In this document: in pieces, positions 13,353 through 15,257 of the stretch
Layout of the letters: each line of letters begins with the position of its first letter
Position numbering within the stretch: the first letter of the stretch is position 1
NCBI GenBank assembly: GCA_009779515.1
Contig: WREE01000035.1
Span: 1-15,257 of the forward strand
Direction: 5' to 3'
From: Symbiobacteriaceae bacterium
GTDB taxonomy: Bacteria > Bacillota > JAAYKD01 > WRDA01
Length of the DNA: 15,257 nucleotides
Notes under the pieces: generated by a model
Seen by the model: the letters and a program-made list of their open reading frames with translations, nothing else
The model's database searches: none
Told to the model about the DNA's origin: nothing
Made by a program: the position numbers and the translations under genes

Positions 13353-15257
13353 ATGGAAAGGGTACGCATCACCGTTGCGGTTGCCGACCCCAGCTTCAAC
13401 CAGGACCTACAAGAAATCGAACTCTTCATCCATCGTCTGAACAACAGCTTCATCGATTTAAATTTTTATCTTGCGGTTACCACCTGGGTTATCAGCAACC
13501 ATCCCAACTTATCTTTACCGGCAAATGCCGATTTCACTATCTTTCTCATCACCGACCCCACCGCTCCGGAGTTTACCGCTGCTTACCGGGAAGCCCACCG
13601 GCAAACCCTTATTCGTCTCCCGGGAGTACCCCTTTTCGCCACCTTTCTCAAGGCTCCACCTCAGGGGGCTGAGCTCCCTGTTGCCGATCCTCCCGCTGTT
13701 CAAGACTTACCCTCTTTGCTCTACACCAGCTACGCTCATATTGACACTCTAAAGCTAGCTATCCTCTTGGAACTGCGCCACCTCAACCTCAAAGGGCTCG
13801 ATATCCGCTTGGATGGCGGCTCCATTTGGCAAGGTGGCACCCCCCTACTCACCCTGCAAAATGTGGAAGCTATCCAGGGTTACGCCGCCTTACAGCAGTT
13901 GCAAACCCAGCGTTCCTCTCTGGAAGAGCGCTACTATGCCTCTAAGGCTCAGTATTTGGAAAACCCCGAAGATACCACCGCTTATCAAACCTTCTATACC
14001 GTAAGTAAAGAGCGAGCACAGGCTACCCAGGAAGTTCGCGATTTGGAAGCCAAACTCTACCATATAATGGAAGGAATGTATGAGCAAACCAATCTGGGTA
14101 AACTCACCCGACGCCAAGCCGAGGCCTACCGCTTTATTCAGCGAGGTATGCTCCAAGAAGCTAAAGCAGTTCTGGACTTTGCCGCTATCGTCAATGATAC
14201 CCGCCAGGACGAAGCTCGCCTTACCCAGGCTACTGAACGTGCCCAGGCGCATATTGCCGAGCAAATGCAATTAAAATATATCAATACCGCTCTTCGGGAT
14301 TGGAATGGCGTCGAAGAATGCTTACGGGAAGCCCAGCGCCTGGAAGAGCGCTATAACCTGCCCCGTCAAGCCACCCTAGATCATATCGATTTTCTCTATT
14401 CCCAAAAGCGCTACTCGGAAGCTATTACCCTGGCGGAAGCTTTAGAGCAAACCTTTAGCAGCGCTGGCAGGCAAGTAAACCTTCTGCACCAGGGTCGTCT
14501 CTTCTCCCTCCTGGGTGAGCTATACCGCCTTTCCTCCCAGAGTACCAAAGCCGAAGAAAAATACCGCCTGGCTATCGCTCAGGCTAAGCACTTCCCTCTA
14601 AGCGACGACAACAGACACGTCTACCAAGGGACTCTGGTGGAGAGCCAGATGCACCTCGGTCAGCTCTACTGGCAGATGGGACGCCTTCCCGAAGCGGAGG
14701 AATTATATCTGGCAGCTCAGGAAACCTTGGCTGAGATGGAAGCGCGCTCCCCAGGTGCCCAAAGCAACCCTCTCTCCCAGGTACATAACTACCTGGGCAT
14801 AATCTACGACCTTACTGCCCGTGCCGAAGCATCCGAGGCGATGCACCTTGCCAATATCCAGATGCTCAGCAAACTGGTAGCTATCAACCCAGATGGCTAC
14901 GAACCTCTGCTGGGTAACAGCTACAACAACCTAGGACTCCTCTACTGGCATAACCAACGCTATCGCGAGGCCGAAGAAGCCCTCCGTACCGCTTTGGAGA
15001 TTCGTCTAAAGCTGGTAGACTACAACCCTTCCGCTTACGAGCGCCACCTAGCAGGGAACTACAACAACCTCTTTTTGGTCAACCGCCGACTGGGGCTTCA
15101 TGATACCGCTATTGCCATGATCCAAACCGCCATTAAGCTCGCCAGCAAGCTAGCAGCCAGAGAGCCCGACGCCTTCGAACCTTTACTGGCATCGTACTTA
15201 AACAACTTGGGCGATCTTCTCACCGACTTACAACGCTTTGAAGAAGCCGAGGGACTA
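13353..15257 (+). CDS. TPR-repeat protein with DUF4062/TIR-like N-terminal domain (partial)
   Basis: The frame is open from the ATG at 13353 to the window end (635 codons, no stop), so the C-terminus is missing. AGGTGA (13340-13345) lies seven bases before the ATG, and an in-frame TAG at 13317 excludes a longer start nearby. Residues 1-100 look like an alpha/beta domain (VRITVAVADPSF, then DFTIFLITDP, then FTAAYREA) of the kind seen in DUF4062 or TIR-like proteins. Residues 125-245 (YAHIDTLKLAILLEL, then helices rich in E, Q and A) may form a coiled coil. From about 305 on there are TPR units, for example LGQLYWQMGRLPEAEELY (435-452), NNLGLLYWHNQRYREAEEAL (525-544) and NNLGDLLTDLQRFEEAE (617-633), the last spaced in the NPDGYEPLL.NSYNNLG style. 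From memory, similar proteins occur in gut Clostridia; function unknown. No signal peptide. Confidence 0.8.
   Translation, partial: MERVRITVAVADPSFNQDLQEIELFIHRLNNSFIDLNFYLAVTTWVISNHPNLSLPANADFTIFLITDPTAPEFTAAYREAHRQTLIRLPGVPLFATFLKAPPQGAELPVADPPAVQDLPSLLYTSYAHIDTLKLAILLELRHLNLKGLDIRLDGGSIWQGGTPLLTLQNVEAIQGYAALQQLQTQRSSLEERYYASKAQYLENPEDTTAYQTFYTVSKERAQATQEVRDLEAKLYHIMEGMYEQTNLGKLTRRQAEAYRFIQRGMLQEAKAVLDFAAIVNDTRQDEARLTQATERAQAHIAEQMQLKYINTALRDWNGVEECLREAQRLEERYNLPRQATLDHIDFLYSQKRYSEAITLAEALEQTFSSAGRQVNLLHQGRLFSLLGELYRLSSQSTKAEEKYRLAIAQAKHFPLSDDNRHVYQGTLVESQMHLGQLYWQMGRLPEAEELYLAAQETLAEMEARSPGAQSNPLSQVHNYLGIIYDLTARAEASEAMHLANIQMLSKLVAINPDGYEPLLGNSYNNLGLLYWHNQRYREAEEALRTALEIRLKLVDYNPSAYERHLAGNYNNLFLVNRRLGLHDTAIAMIQTAIKLASKLAAREPDAFEPLLASYLNNLGDLLTDLQRFEEAEGL

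Overview
The window looks like chromosomal DNA of a Bacillota (Firmicutes) bacterium, probably from Clostridia or Negativicutes. The reasons are strong AGGAGG-type ribosome binding sites before most genes, sigma-A-like promoters with 16-18 bp spacers, U-tract hairpin terminators, and families common in that phylum (M55 D-aminopeptidase, CapA-like phosphoesterase, hybrid kinase with two receiver domains, TPR protein of a clostridial type). Species cannot be named from this. I saw no rRNA, tRNA, CRISPR array, transposase, integrase or phage gene.

Region 1 (1-3521, + strand). A hairpin-rich segment (1-115) is followed by a good promoter and a three-gene unit: MoxR AAA ATPase, DUF58 protein and a polytopic membrane protein with a DUF4129-like tail, closed by a strong terminator. 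This is the well-known MoxR/DUF58/transglutaminase layout, but the transglutaminase domain is absent.

Region 2 (3543-7403, - strand). Four genes read right to left: an NAD-dependent epimerase-like SDR protein, a cytoplasmic-looking N-acetylmuramoyl-L-alanine amidase (Amidase_3), a CapA-like phosphoesterase and an M55 D-aminopeptidase. A D-aminoacylase-type amidohydrolase (7633-9192) is transcribed divergently. Amidase, D-aminopeptidase and D-aminoacylase together suggest handling of peptidoglycan-derived peptides containing D-amino acids; this is inference from family identity and context.

Region 3 (9193-9519). This spacer holds a 95-bp element present twice with a 101-bp period. Each copy can form two local hairpins or one competing longer-range stem. 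A bidirectional terminator separates the convergent genes on either side.

Region 4 (9520-15257). A 902-residue hybrid sensor histidine kinase and a small stand-alone ABC-like ATPase (COG3910 type) lie on the - strand. Divergent from the ATPase is a TPR protein that runs off the window end after 635 codons; its N-terminal domain resembles the DUF4062/TIR-like class. The kinase has its own well-formed promoter with an overlapping dyad. The 195-bp ATPase/TPR spacer has repeated motifs exactly 50 bp apart.

No clear-cut new system is proven here. The best candidates for something undescribed are the ATPase/TPR pair, the 95-bp repeat with alternative folds, and the D-amino-acid peptide cluster.
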